Assembly: GCA_026388915.1 (NCBI GenBank)
Contig: JAPLIW010000662.1
Coordinates: 1-20,592, forward strand
Direction: 5' to 3'
From: Deltaproteobacteria bacterium
Lineage (GTDB): Bacteria; Desulfobacterota; SM23-61
DNA: 20,592 nt
Made by a program: the position numbers and the translations under genes
Notes under the pieces: model-generated
The model's database searches: none
Told to the model about the DNA's origin: nothing
Seen by the model: the letters and a program-made list of their open reading frames with translations, nothing else
Part shown: positions 14,106-20,592 of the stretch, in pieces
Layout of the letters: each line of letters opens with the position of its first letter
Numbering within the stretch: the first letter of the stretch is position 1

Positions 14106-15616
14106 GGATTTTCCTCCTTCCGTTCCGTAGGAGAAAGAGCCCGGTGAAGCCATTTCTTCACTCCCTCCGAACCCTTTTCCGGCGGAGGGCTTGGCTGCAA
14201 GTAAAAGAGGTCTCCTTCCTTTTCTACTTTCACCGCTTGACCGATCTTCAGGTTTTCGTGGCGGGACCGAGCCATGATCATCCGCCCGTCGGGAATGCTC
14301 AAGAAGCCCAGCGTGAGGGGAGAAGGAATCCCCTCGGGAGTGGTATAAAGCGTGGTATAAGTCTCCAGGGTCCCCGAGTCTGCCGAGGAAGGCTCTTCGG
14401 GGATCGGCCGGGGATTGATGTCCCCGGGATCATAATCGGGCTTCCAATAAACCGGTATGGGTCGGTACCGGTCCGTCCGTTCGAGGATGGTTACCAGATT
14501 GTTGTTGGCCAGACCCCCGATATTCTGGGTGAGTCCGATTCTGGCCCCCGTGATCTGCCGGCTCGGTTCCATGTCCCCCCGCAACTGCTGGACGACCTCG
14601 GCGATTTGCGCCAGGCCGGAGGCCCCGACCGGGTGGCCCCGGGCCTTGAGGCCCCCGGAAGGATTGATCGGCAATCGGCCCTTGATCGAGGTCACCCCTT
14701 CTTCGACGGCCTTCCATCCCTCGCCGTGCGGGAAAAAACCGAGGTCTTCGGTCCCGATGATTTCGAAGGGGGTGAAGGCGTCATGAACTTCGGCGAAGGA
14801 GATGTCTTTCGGGCTCAGCTTGGCCATGTTATAGGCCTGCCAGGCGGCCAGGCGGGTGGATTTGAAAGAGGTCAATGAATCCCGGTGGCGAACGGCCAGC
14901 GTGTCGGTGGCATGGCCGAGTCCGGTGACGCGGATGGATTTCTTGTCCAGGGTCAAAACGACGGCCACCGCCCCATCGGTTATCGGGGCACAGTCGTAAG
15001 TGCGCAGGGGAGTGGAGATATACCGCGAGCCGAAGTAATCCTCCCCGGTGATGATTTTACGGAACTGGGCATAAGGGTTGAGGGATCCATTGTAGTGATT
15101 TTTGATGGCCACTTTGGAAAGGATCGACTGCAGGCGGTCATCCGAAAGCTGGGCCTCGTGCTGGTATCTCCGGGTGATCATGGCCGCCAGGGAGGGCATG
15201 GAGGCCCCGTACTTTCTCTCGCCCCGATCGATGACCTCGGCCAGGATCCGGGTGGTCTGGGCTGTGGGAAGATGGGTCATCTTCTCCCCCGCCAGGATCA
15301 ACACGTTCCGGTGATACCCGGAGGCGACGGCGTAGAAGGCGGACTCAAACACCGCGGACCCGGTGGAGGAAGCGGTTTCCACCCGGGAAGAAGGGATCCC
15401 GGGCAGGCCCAGACGGTCGGTGATGAGAGCGGCGAAATTGCTCTCCCCGGTGAATTCCTCCACGCTCATCACTCCGATGAAGACATAGTCAATGGTGCTG
15501 ACCCGGGCGTCGAGGATGGCCCTGGAGGCGGCCTCCACCATGAGATAGGGAAGCGATTGATCACTCTTCCCAAATTTGGTCAGGCCGACGCCGGCGACGT
15601 AGACTTCCGTGGGCAT
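14102..15616 (-). CDS. SCP-x/archaeal-type thiolase-like protein fused to a DUF35 OB-fold domain
   Basis: Residues 1-380 are a thiolase fold of the SCP-x/lipid-transfer type, with HDAFTPFE (278-285) and NPSGGLKARGHPVGASG (318-334; His328). Residues about 385-490 resemble a DUF35 OB fold (YTTPEGIPSPLTLGFLSIPDG). In related systems thiolase-like enzymes such as Ltp2 work with a separate DUF35 partner (ChsH2), so fusion of the two is informative; no zinc-ribbon cysteines are seen before the OB fold. The nucleophilic cysteine expected in the 'CATG/CASG' turn is Ser83 (VETASSTGSA, 79-88), and the late cysteine is Asn365 (TQNIGG). It may therefore be a retro-aldolase-like or non-cleaving enzyme. 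The ATG at 15616 is preceded by GAGAGG, and a good promoter lies at 15646-15674. The gene is translationally coupled to the RodZ-like gene. Confidence 0.87.
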   Translation of the reverse strand: MPTEVYVAGVGLTKFGKSDQSLPYLMVEAASRAILDARVSTIDYVFIGVMSVEEFTGESNFAALITDRLGLPGIPSSRVETASSTGSAVFESAFYAVASGYHRNVLILAGEKMTHLPTAQTTRILAEVIDRGERKYGASMPSLAAMITRRYQHEAQLSDDRLQSILSKVAIKNHYNGSLNPYAQFRKIITGEDYFGSRYISTPLRTYDCAPITDGAVAVVLTLDKKSIRVTGLGHATDTLAVRHRDSLTSFKSTRLAAWQAYNMAKLSPKDISFAEVHDAFTPFEIIGTEDLGFFPHGEGWKAVEEGVTSIKGRLPINPSGGLKARGHPVGASGLAQIAEVVQQLRGDMEPSRQITGARIGLTQNIGGLANNNLVTILERTDRYRPIPVYWKPDYDPGDINPRPIPEEPSSADSGTLETYTTLYTTPEGIPSPLTLGFLSIPDGRMIMARSRHENLKIGQAVKVEKEGDLFYLQPSPPPEKGSEGVKKWLHRALSPTERKEENP

Positions 15617-15645
15617 AAACCTCTCGGTTTTCTGAAATTCGCCTG

Positions 15646-15674
15646 ATTATACTGAATTGAAGCGTCTTTGTCGA
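15646..15674 (-). promoter_or_regulatory. Predicted promoter of the thiolase-RodZ-like operon
   Basis: On the minus strand -35 TCGACA (15674-15669), a 17-nt spacer and a perfect -10 TATAAT (15651-15646) lie 30 nt upstream of the thiolase ATG. A transcript would start near 15639 with a short leader. It begins 3 nt from the edge of the palindrome at 15677-15709. Confidence 0.65.
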
Positions 15675-15676
15675 GC

Positions 15677-15709
15677 TTGTAGGGGCGACCCGCCGGGGCG
15701 CCCCTACAA
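15677..15709. repeat. TTGTAGGGGCG palindrome abutting a stop codon
   Basis: TTGTAGGGGCG (15677-15687) and CGCCCCTACAA (15699-15709) are perfect complements around an 11-nt loop with the CCCGCCGGGG core. 'TGTAGGGGCGACCC' palindromes are recalled as common dispersed repeats in many bacteria. It ends one base before the stop codon of the crotonase at 15711 and begins just upstream of the thiolase promoter. No T run follows. Confidence 0.85.
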
Positions 15710-15710
15710 A

Positions 15711-16496
15711 TTATTCGAATTTTCCGCCCCGACCGGCCCCTCCGGCAAAACGCGCGGCGCCGGAACGCCCCTCGGCCTCGACCATGGGGAACCCCTTCTC
15801 GAACTCGTTGCGGAGAGCCTCCCCCAGGGGGAGGTCCCATTGGGTGTGGGCCGACATGCGGTCGGCGTTCATGCAGGCTTGGGGAAAGGAACCAATTTCA
15901 AAGGCCAGCTTTTCCGCCGCTTCGCGGGATTTTCCTTTTGGAACTACCCGGTTTACGAGTCCCATGGCGAGGGCCTCCGGGGCCGCGACCGGACGGCCGG
16001 TGATGATCAGGTCCAGAGCGTGTCCCAGTCCGATCAGGCGGGGTAATCGAATGGTGCCGCCGTCGACCAACGGCACTCCCCAGCGCCGGCAGAAGACTCC
16101 CAGAACGGCATCTTCTTCCATGACCCGCAGGTCGCACCAGAGGGCGAGCTCCAGACCCCCGGCCACGGCATAGCCGGATACTGCGGCAATCACCGGCTTG
16201 GAGAGAACCAAGCGGGTGGGCCCCATGGGTCCGTCCCCTTGAAATCCCCTGGGAATATCCGCCTTTCGGTCTCCCTGGACAATCGCCTTGAGATCGGCGC
16301 CGGCGCAGAAAGTTCCGTGGTCTCCGAAAAAGACCGCCACTTTGGCATCCGGGTCAGCATCGAAAGCCCGGAAGGCATCCGCCAGGGCCCTGGCCGTGGC
16401 CGAATCGACCGCGTTCCTCACTTCCGGCCGGCTGAGGATTACGGTGGTAACGGGTCCATTTTTTTCCGTCCGTACGTTTGGGAAATTACTCAGCAT
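15711..16496 (-). CDS. Crotonase-family protein with a non-classical active site
   Basis: The 261-residue product has the crotonase fold: TVILSRPEVRNAVDS, the oxyanion-hole loop GTFCAGADL (61-69) and GYAVAGGLELALWCDLRV (108-125). Glu116 corresponds to the first catalytic glutamate of rat enoyl-CoA hydratase (Glu144), but an ungapped alignment places Cys136 (LGVFCRRWG, 132-140) at the second (Glu164), so straightforward hydration is doubtful. The RRWGVPLVDGGT segment marks a recognisable crotonase subgroup usually annotated simply as enoyl-CoA hydratase family. The ATG at 16496 is preceded by a GGGGGT Shine-Dalgarno, 5 nt away, that can be buried in a hairpin (16502-16536); the longer frame from 16568 would read through that hairpin. 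Reaction unknown. Confidence 0.9.
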   Translation of the reverse strand: MLSNFPNVRTEKNGPVTTVILSRPEVRNAVDSATARALADAFRAFDADPDAKVAVFFGDHGTFCAGADLKAIVQGDRKADIPRGFQGDGPMGPTRLVLSKPVIAAVSGYAVAGGLELALWCDLRVMEEDAVLGVFCRRWGVPLVDGGTIRLPRLIGLGHALDLIITGRPVAAPEALAMGLVNRVVPKGKSREAAEKLAFEIGSFPQACMNADRMSAHTQWDLPLGEALRNEFEKGFPMVEAEGRSGAARFAGGAGRGGKFE

Positions 16497-16501
16497 AGCC
16501 A

Positions 16502-16536
16502 CCCCCTTCAAGCCAGCGGCTTGGGAAATATGGGGG
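16502..16536 (-). promoter_or_regulatory. Hairpin that could bury the crotonase Shine-Dalgarno
   Basis: In the minus-strand RNA CCCCC (16536-16532) can pair with GGGGG (16506-16502), which is the Shine-Dalgarno of the gene starting at 16496. Within the loop a perfect 6-bp stem CAAGCC/GGCTTG (16523-16518 with 16514-16509) forms around a 3-nt loop. The two stems would stack with an asymmetric internal loop. Whether it folds in the cell, or responds to anything, is not shown. Confidence 0.4.
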
Positions 16537-16662
16537 CGCGCATAGGTCCGACTCTCGGCTCCTGGCACCCCGGTTTGACTTTGTCAGCTTATTTGCGGGA
16601 CACGACACTAGGATGATTCTATAGAAGATGATGCCGGTTGGCAACAAAGGCGTGGAAGAGGG

Positions 16663-16686
16663 GGGACGAAAAAAGGGACGAAAAAA
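16663..16686. repeat. Tandem 12-mer GGGACGAAAAAA
   Basis: Two perfect adjacent copies of GGGACGAAAAAA occupy 16663-16674 and 16675-16686, followed by GGGGAGACAGAT. The sequence is reminiscent of the 'AAAAAGGGGAC' pieces that accompany REP-associated (Y1-type) transposases, but there is no palindrome or transposase here. It may be a decayed fragment. Confidence 0.6.
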
Positions 16687-16862
16687 GGGGAGACAGATAA
16701 ACGGTTTTATGATAAAAAGGTTCGGGTTGTTTGCCGAAAGGATAAACAGACCCCGACTTCCTCCCCCCGCCGGGCGGAGGAATGGAAGAGGGCCCACTCC
16801 GGTTTTCCGGGCGGAACCGATGAACCGCCCTCAACTCCAGACTGAAAAGTAAGGAAGCCAAC

Positions 16863-18380
16863 ATGAACTGTGGAATGGGTTTTGACAATGACCGTTACCT
16901 GAAAGAACAAAAGTCGGCCATCTGGGAGCGGGTGGAGAGATTCAACAACAAGCTCTACCTGGAGTTCGGGGGAAAGCTGATCTTCGATTACCACGCCGCC
17001 CGCGTTCTGCCGGGCTACGACCCCAATGTGAAGATGCGCCTCCTGTCGGAGCTGAAGGACAAGGCGGACCTCCTCCTCTGCATCTACGCTGGGGACATTG
17101 AGCGGAAAAAAATCCGGGCCGACTTCGGCATCACCTATGATTCCGACGCCCTCAAGCTCATCGATGAACTGAGAAACTGGGGGATCAACGTCCTGGGAGT
17201 GGTGATCACCCGTTTCGATAACCAGCCCTCGGCCACCCTGTTCAAAAACAAACTGGAGAGAAGAAACATCAAAGTCTATACCCATCGCTACACGAAAGGC
17301 TACCCCACGGACGTGGACCTGATCGTGAGCGACGAGGGCTACGGGGCCAACGAATACATCGAAACCCAAAAACCCCTGGTCATCGTCACCGGGCCCGGGC
17401 CGGGGAGCGGGAAGCTGGCCACCTGCCTCTCCCAGATGTATCATGACTACCGCCGGGGGAGTCAGTCGGGGTATGCCAAGTTCGAGACCTTCCCCATCTG
17501 GAACATCCCCCTGAAACATCCGGTGAACATCGCCTACGAGGCGGCCACGGCGGACATCCGGGACTTCAACCTCATCGACCCCTTTCACCTGGAGGCCTAC
17601 CAGAAGGTGGCGGTCAACTACAACCGGGATGTGGAGGTCTTCCCGGTTTTGAAAAGGATCCTGGAAAAGATCACCGGGGGGCCCTCCTTCTACCAGTCCC
17701 CGACGGACATGGGGGTGAACCGGGCCGGAATGGCCATCGTGGAGGACGGGGTCACCCGGGAGGCGGCCAAACAGGAGGTGATCCGGCGGTACTTCCGCTA
17801 CCGCTGTGAGTACGCCATGGGATTTGCGGACAAGGAAACCGTTCAGCGGGTGGAGTTGTTCATCAAGGATTTTCAGCTTTCCCCCGAATACCGGAAGGTG
17901 GTGGAACCCGCGAGGCAGGCCGCCGAGGACGCCCAGCGGGACAAGAGGGGAAACGAAGGGATCTTCTGCGGGGCGGCGATTGAGCTGAAAGACGGCACCA
18001 TCATAACCGGGAACAATTCCCCCCTCTTCCACGCCGCATCCAGCGTGGTGATCCACGCCATCAAGCATCTGGCGGGCATTCCCGAGAAGATCCAGCTGCT
18101 GCCCGCCTACATCACCAACTCCATCCGCAATTTGAAAACCGAAATCCTGAAGGAGAAATCCGTCAGCTTGGACCTGGAAGAATCCCTGATCGCCCTGAGC
18201 ATCGGCGCCACCACCAACCCCGCGGCCCAGCTGGCCATCGAGCATTTGAAAGAGCTGGAACGCTGCGAGGTGCACATGACCCACATCCCCACCCCCGGGG
18301 ATGAGGCCGGATTGAGACGGCTGGGAGTCAACCTGACCAGCGACCCGAACTTTTCCTCGAAGAATCTGTTTATTTCCTGA
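16863..18380 (+). CDS. DUF1846 (UPF0371) family protein
   Basis: The 505-residue protein closely follows the DUF1846/UPF0371 family pattern: an N-terminal MGFDNDRYLKEQ, KLYLEFGGKLIFDYHAARVLPGY (32-54, read in pieces), a P-loop-like GPGPGSGKLATCLSQ (177-191), GYAKFETFPIWNIPLKHPVN, EAATADIRDFNLIDPFHLEAY, VNYNRDVEVFPVL and SPTDMGVN. These highly conserved blocks suggest an enzyme, but the reaction is not established; crystal structures exist from structural-genomics work, as I recall. The glycine-rich loop ends in GSGK, hinting at phosphate or nucleotide binding. The ATG at 16863 follows AAGGA by 7 nt. It is a single-gene unit, divergent from crotonase 2 and convergent with livF. Length is normal for the family and no truncation is visible. 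Confidence 0.92.
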   Translation: MNCGMGFDNDRYLKEQKSAIWERVERFNNKLYLEFGGKLIFDYHAARVLPGYDPNVKMRLLSELKDKADLLLCIYAGDIERKKIRADFGITYDSDALKLIDELRNWGINVLGVVITRFDNQPSATLFKNKLERRNIKVYTHRYTKGYPTDVDLIVSDEGYGANEYIETQKPLVIVTGPGPGSGKLATCLSQMYHDYRRGSQSGYAKFETFPIWNIPLKHPVNIAYEAATADIRDFNLIDPFHLEAYQKVAVNYNRDVEVFPVLKRILEKITGGPSFYQSPTDMGVNRAGMAIVEDGVTREAAKQEVIRRYFRYRCEYAMGFADKETVQRVELFIKDFQLSPEYRKVVEPARQAAEDAQRDKRGNEGIFCGAAIELKDGTIITGNNSPLFHAASSVVIHAIKHLAGIPEKIQLLPAYITNSIRNLKTEILKEKSVSLDLEESLIALSIGATTNPAAQLAIEHLKELERCEVHMTHIPTPGDEAGLRRLGVNLTSDPNFSSKNLFIS

Positions 18381-18383
18381 GGA

Positions 18384-18612
18384 ACTGGTTACTGGTTACT
18401 CGTTAAAAAAAATACTCCGGGCTTGGGGAGCAAGATGCCCTGGGCCGCAAACCGGGCACCTTGGCAAATTCAAAATGCCATGCGGGCAAGCGCAGGGTGC
18501 CCCTACGAACCCGCAACTCATTTCCGGATGCCGATGATTCATTGAAGACAGAAGGATCTGGCCGGAACGAGCAACAAGGAACCAGCAACCAGCAACTTAT
18601 ACACGGAAGTTG
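18384..18612. repeat. Composite repeat region between DUF1846 and livF
   Basis: It opens with ACTGGTTACTGGTTACT (18384-18400), whose complement recurs imperfectly at 18565-18596 as AACGAGCAAC, AACCAGCAACCAGCAAC. Inside is a nested palindrome: GGGCACC (18454-18460) with GGTGCCC (18496-18502), and TGGCA (18462-18466) with TGCCA (18476-18480). A small stem CAACTT/AAGTTG lies at 18593-18612. No open frame looks like a gene. The first repeat begins 3 nt after the DUF1846 stop. Confidence 0.65.
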
Positions 18613-18617
18613 TATCT

Positions 18618-18642
18618 GCCTCTAGCCTCCAACCTCTAACCT
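18618..18642. repeat. AGGTTAG-type heptad repeat abutting livF
   Basis: Read on the minus strand the units are AGGTTAG, AGGTTGG, AGGCTAG, AGGC: the same period-7 family as at 5214-5308. It begins 5 nt after the livF stop codon, just as the other copy begins 4 nt after the glyS stop. Confidence 0.7.
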
Positions 18643-18647
18643 CGGAC

Positions 18648-19352
18648 CTATAACCCCAGATAGGCCTTCTTCAGATAGCTGTTTTCCAGCAGGTCTTTCC
18701 CGGCCCCTTCCAGCACAACCCGCCCGTTTTCCAGGACGTAGCCCCGGGAGGAAATATCCAGGCTTTCCTTCACGTTCTGCTCCACCAGCAGGATGGTGAC
18801 TTCCCGGCGGTTGACTTCCTGCAGGACGTGGAAGATCATTTCCACGACGATGGGCGCCAGGCCCAGGGAAGGCTCGTCGAGCATGAGGATCTTCGGGCCG
18901 GCCATGAGCGCCCGCCCGACGGCCAGCATCTGCTGCTCGCCGCCGCTCATGGACTCGCCGAGCTGGTCCTTTCTTTCGGCCAGATGGGGGAAGAGTTCGT
19001 AGACCCGCTGCAGGGACTCCCGGCTCTTCTCCCGGGCTCTCCGGTTGTAACTGCCCATCTCCAGGTTTTCCTTCACCGTCATGAAAGGAAAAATCCGGCG
19101 CCCCTCGGGAACCTGAATGATCCCATTTTCGATGATTTCGTGGGAGGGGAGGGAATCGATCCGTTTTCCTTCGAAGAGAATTTCTCCCCCGGAAATGGGG
19201 ACCAGACCGGAGATGGCGTTCAGCATGGAACTCTTTCCCGCTGAATTGGCCCCGATCAGGCTGACGATTTCCCGTTCCCGGACCTGCAGGGACACCTCCT
19301 TCAAAACTTGCATCTGGCCGTATGCCAGGTTGACCTTCTTGACTTCCAACAC
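18648..19352 (-). CDS. livF: Branched-chain amino acid ABC transporter, ATP-binding protein LivF
   Basis: LivF is one of the two cytoplasmic ATPases of the high-affinity branched-chain amino acid (HAAT) importer. The 234-residue protein has Walker A GANSAGKSS (34-42), Q-loop region QVPEGRRIFPFMTVKENLEMG (80-100, typical of LivF), signature MSGGEQQM (135-142), Walker B ILMLDEPSLGLAP (155-167) and the H-loop replaced by VEQNV, as is usual in LivF. The start is GTG at 19352, with GGGG 6 nt upstream; no in-frame ATG fits. It follows livM by 26 nt in the same operon. The natural ligand may be an amino acid, urea-like or aromatic compound; the binding protein is not in the window. livG is missing from its usual place just upstream. 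Confidence 0.94.
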   Translation of the reverse strand: MLEVKKVNLAYGQMQVLKEVSLQVREREIVSLIGANSAGKSSMLNAISGLVPISGGEILFEGKRIDSLPSHEIIENGIIQVPEGRRIFPFMTVKENLEMGSYNRRAREKSRESLQRVYELFPHLAERKDQLGESMSGGEQQMLAVGRALMAGPKILMLDEPSLGLAPIVVEMIFHVLQEVNRREVTILLVEQNVKESLDISSRGYVLENGRVVLEGAGKDLLENSYLKKAYLGL

Positions 19353-19378
19353 GGATTTCCCCTTTCCCTACCGTCCGA

Positions 19379-20338
19379 TCAAGCGGTCCTCTTCCGGAAG
19401 ATGGTTTCTGTAACCCATTTATAAACTCCCTGAGGAATGCAGATGACCACCACCACGAGGACGATCCCATAGATGATATTCTGAAGGCCCTGGTATTCTC
19501 CGCTGATGTAGACCCGGAGCAGTTCCTGCAGGGGGGTGATGATGAAAGCGCCGATGACCGGCCCGAGGGCCGTCCCGATTCCCCCGATCATGACCGACAG
19601 CGTCAGGGCGATGGACAGGCCCAGGGAAAATTCCGATTCGGGCTCGATAAAGGTGAGGTACTGGGCGAAAAAGGAGCCGATCAGGGCGGTCAGAAAAGCG
19701 CTGATCATGAGGGCGATGAGTTTGCAGCGATAGGTGTTGATCCCCAGGGCCCGGGCCCCGTCCTCATTTTCCTTCAGGGCGGTGAGATAGTAACCCAGCC
19801 GGGAATTCTCGATCCAGACGGAGAGATAATAGGTCAGGGCCATGAAACCCAGGGCGACGTAGGCAAAAGGCTCCCGGTTCTTGAACATCAGGTTCAGAAA
19901 CCCGGCATTAAACTTCAGGACGATCCCAATGCTTCCGCCCGTAAATTCCCTGAAATAGACCACCAGGATCCGCAGCACTTCAGCAAAGGCAATGGTGGCC
20001 AAGGTAAAATAGGTCCCGCGGAGCCGGAAGCAGGGGATCCCCAGGACCAGGGAAGCAATCACCGCCAGGAGGCCGCCGGCGATCATGCCCAGCCAGGGCG
20101 TGACCCCCAGATGGAGGAAAAGCAGGGTCGAGGTATAAGCCCCGATCCCGTAAAAGGCGGCGTGACCGAGGGAAAGCTGCCCCCCGTACCCGCCGATGAT
20201 GTTCCAGGCCAGGCCCAGCGCAGCGGAGGTAAAGACCATGATCAACAGGTGCAGCACGAAGGCATTCTGCACCAACGCCACCAGCAGGGCCAGAAGGATC
20301 AAGAAACCGAGGAAGTAGTTCCTCTTCAGGAATCTCAT
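19379..20338 (-). CDS. livM: Branched-chain amino acid ABC transporter permease LivM
   Basis: LivM is one of the two membrane permeases of the HAAT importer. The 319-residue protein has about nine to ten hydrophobic segments and the family's hallmarks: LAWNIIGGYGGQLSLGHAAF (44-63), GIGAYTS, the cytoplasmic loop ending ALKENEDGARALGINTYRCK that contacts the ATPase, and GGIGTALGPVIGAFI near the end. The ATG at 20338 is preceded by an AGGG about 11 nt away, a weak site. It lies 13 nt after livH and 26 nt before livF, all on the minus strand. Confidence 0.95.
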   Translation of the reverse strand: MRFLKRNYFLGFLILLALLVALVQNAFVLHLLIMVFTSAALGLAWNIIGGYGGQLSLGHAAFYGIGAYTSTLLFLHLGVTPWLGMIAGGLLAVIASLVLGIPCFRLRGTYFTLATIAFAEVLRILVVYFREFTGGSIGIVLKFNAGFLNLMFKNREPFAYVALGFMALTYYLSVWIENSRLGYYLTALKENEDGARALGINTYRCKLIALMISAFLTALIGSFFAQYLTFIEPESEFSLGLSIALTLSVMIGGIGTALGPVIGAFIITPLQELLRVYISGEYQGLQNIIYGIVLVVVVICIPQGVYKWVTETIFRKRTA

Positions 20339-20351
20339 GGATGAATGTACC

Positions 20352-20592
20352 CTATCCCTTGGTCAACCCAAACAAACCCGACGGTTTGACCAGGAGAACC
20401 AGCACGAAAATGACGAAATAAACCGCTTCCTTCAATTCCGGGGAGATGAAAAAGCCGCTGAAGGCCTCCACGACCCCGATGACCAGCCCCCCGAAAAGAG
20501 CCCCGGTGATATTCCCCATGCCCCCCAGGACGACGACCACGAAGGCGGTGAGGACAAAGTGAAGCCCCACGGTAGGGAAGGCATAGTAGATG
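20352..20592 (-). CDS. livH: Branched-chain amino acid ABC transporter permease LivH, C-terminal part
   Basis: The frame is open to the right edge of the window and ends in the C-terminus of the LivH permease: IYYAFPTVGLHFVLTAF, VVVVLGGMGNITGALFGG, LVIGVVEAF and LVLLVKPSGLFG. The VVLGGMGN motif is the usual LivH hallmark. The visible 79 codons carry two or three membrane segments; the start is outside. The apparent start at 20570 (a GTG) is internal. The gene heads the visible part of a livH-livM-livF unit; livG and the periplasmic binding protein, if present, lie to the right or elsewhere. Confidence 0.93.
   Translation of the reverse strand, partial: IYYAFPTVGLHFVLTAFVVVVLGGMGNITGALFGGLVIGVVEAFSGFFISPELKEAVYFVIFVLVLLVKPSGLFGLTKG

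Larger units (their letters stand above)
16497..16862. other. 366-bp divergent spacer between crotonase 2 and the DUF1846 gene
   Basis: Both flanking genes should have promoters here but I find no convincing -35/-10 pair for either. Visible elements are a hairpin over the crotonase ribosome binding site (16502-16536), a tandem 12-mer (16663-16686), and a 6-bp stem GGGCGG/CCGCCC (16809-16814 / 16825-16830) about 30 nt before the DUF1846 ATG. The open frames at 16628-16852 (plus) and 16619-16888 (minus) are rejected as chance. Confidence 0.6.

Noticed and set aside
14106..14153. Upstream ATG start for the RodZ-like gene
   Set aside because: It has a GGAG nearby but would overlap the thiolase coding region by 52 nt and add residues unlike the family N-terminus; the TTG with AGGAGG at the gene junction fits better, though this is not certain.
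16628..16852. Small plus-strand gene of 74 codons before the DUF1846 gene
   Set aside because: Its first part is the tandem 12-mer (Gly/Arg/Lys run), there is no Shine-Dalgarno, and composition is Arg/Pro-rich as expected of chance frames.
16707..18284. A 525-codon open frame antisense to the DUF1846 gene
   Set aside because: The plus-strand frame has unmistakable conserved DUF1846 blocks with a good ribosome binding site, while the antisense product is compositionally odd (His/Val/Gly/Asp-rich) and has no recognisable motif.

Overview
The window looks like a chromosomal stretch of an uncultured, fairly G+C-rich Gram-negative bacterium, most likely a member of the Desulfobacterota (former Deltaproteobacteria, Syntrophobacter/Syntrophus-like). 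This rests on the mix of genes (separate glyQ and glyS subunits beside recO, smc next to ftsY, a branched-chain amino-acid (Liv) type ABC transporter, scattered crotonases and an SCP-x-like thiolase) and on the kind of intergenic repeats. It is an inference from content; no phylogenetic marker was compared.

Layout. 1-109 is the cut-off start of a small AbrB/SpoVT-like protein on the minus strand, with a near-consensus promoter overlaid by three CATAG/CTATG half-sites. 260-4819 (minus) is smc followed by ftsY, with a recognisable promoter upstream of smc. 4820-5312 is non-coding and holds a 137-bp MITE-like element and heptad repeats. 5313-9306 (minus) is recO-glyQ-glyS; glyQ has its own promoter. 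9502-11820 (plus) is a large membrane protein with a spermidine-synthase-like core whose key aspartates are missing. 11821-12171 is a repeat-rich spacer. 12172-16496 (minus) carries a crotonase, a RodZ-like membrane HTH protein translationally coupled to a thiolase/DUF35 fusion that lacks the catalytic cysteine, and a second crotonase lacking one of the two classical glutamates. 16863-18380 (plus) is a DUF1846 (UPF0371) protein. 18648-20592 (minus) is livF, livM and the end of livH, with no livG between livM and livF.

How the parts relate. smc/ftsY, glyQS and recO are housekeeping genes for chromosome organisation, membrane protein targeting, glycyl-tRNA charging and recombination repair. The two crotonases, the thiolase-like protein and the Liv-type transporter suggest acyl-CoA or carboxylic-acid metabolism, but they are in separate transcription units and no pathway can be assigned.

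The most unusual property is in the spacers. At least seven different families of short palindromic or tandem repeats are present, and in most cases a repeat begins within about 0-6 nt of a stop codon (smc, glyS, glyQ, crotonase 2, livF, DUF1846) or runs through it, supplying the last residues of RecO and of the spermidine-synthase-like protein. No CRISPR array, tRNA, rRNA or complete insertion sequence was seen.
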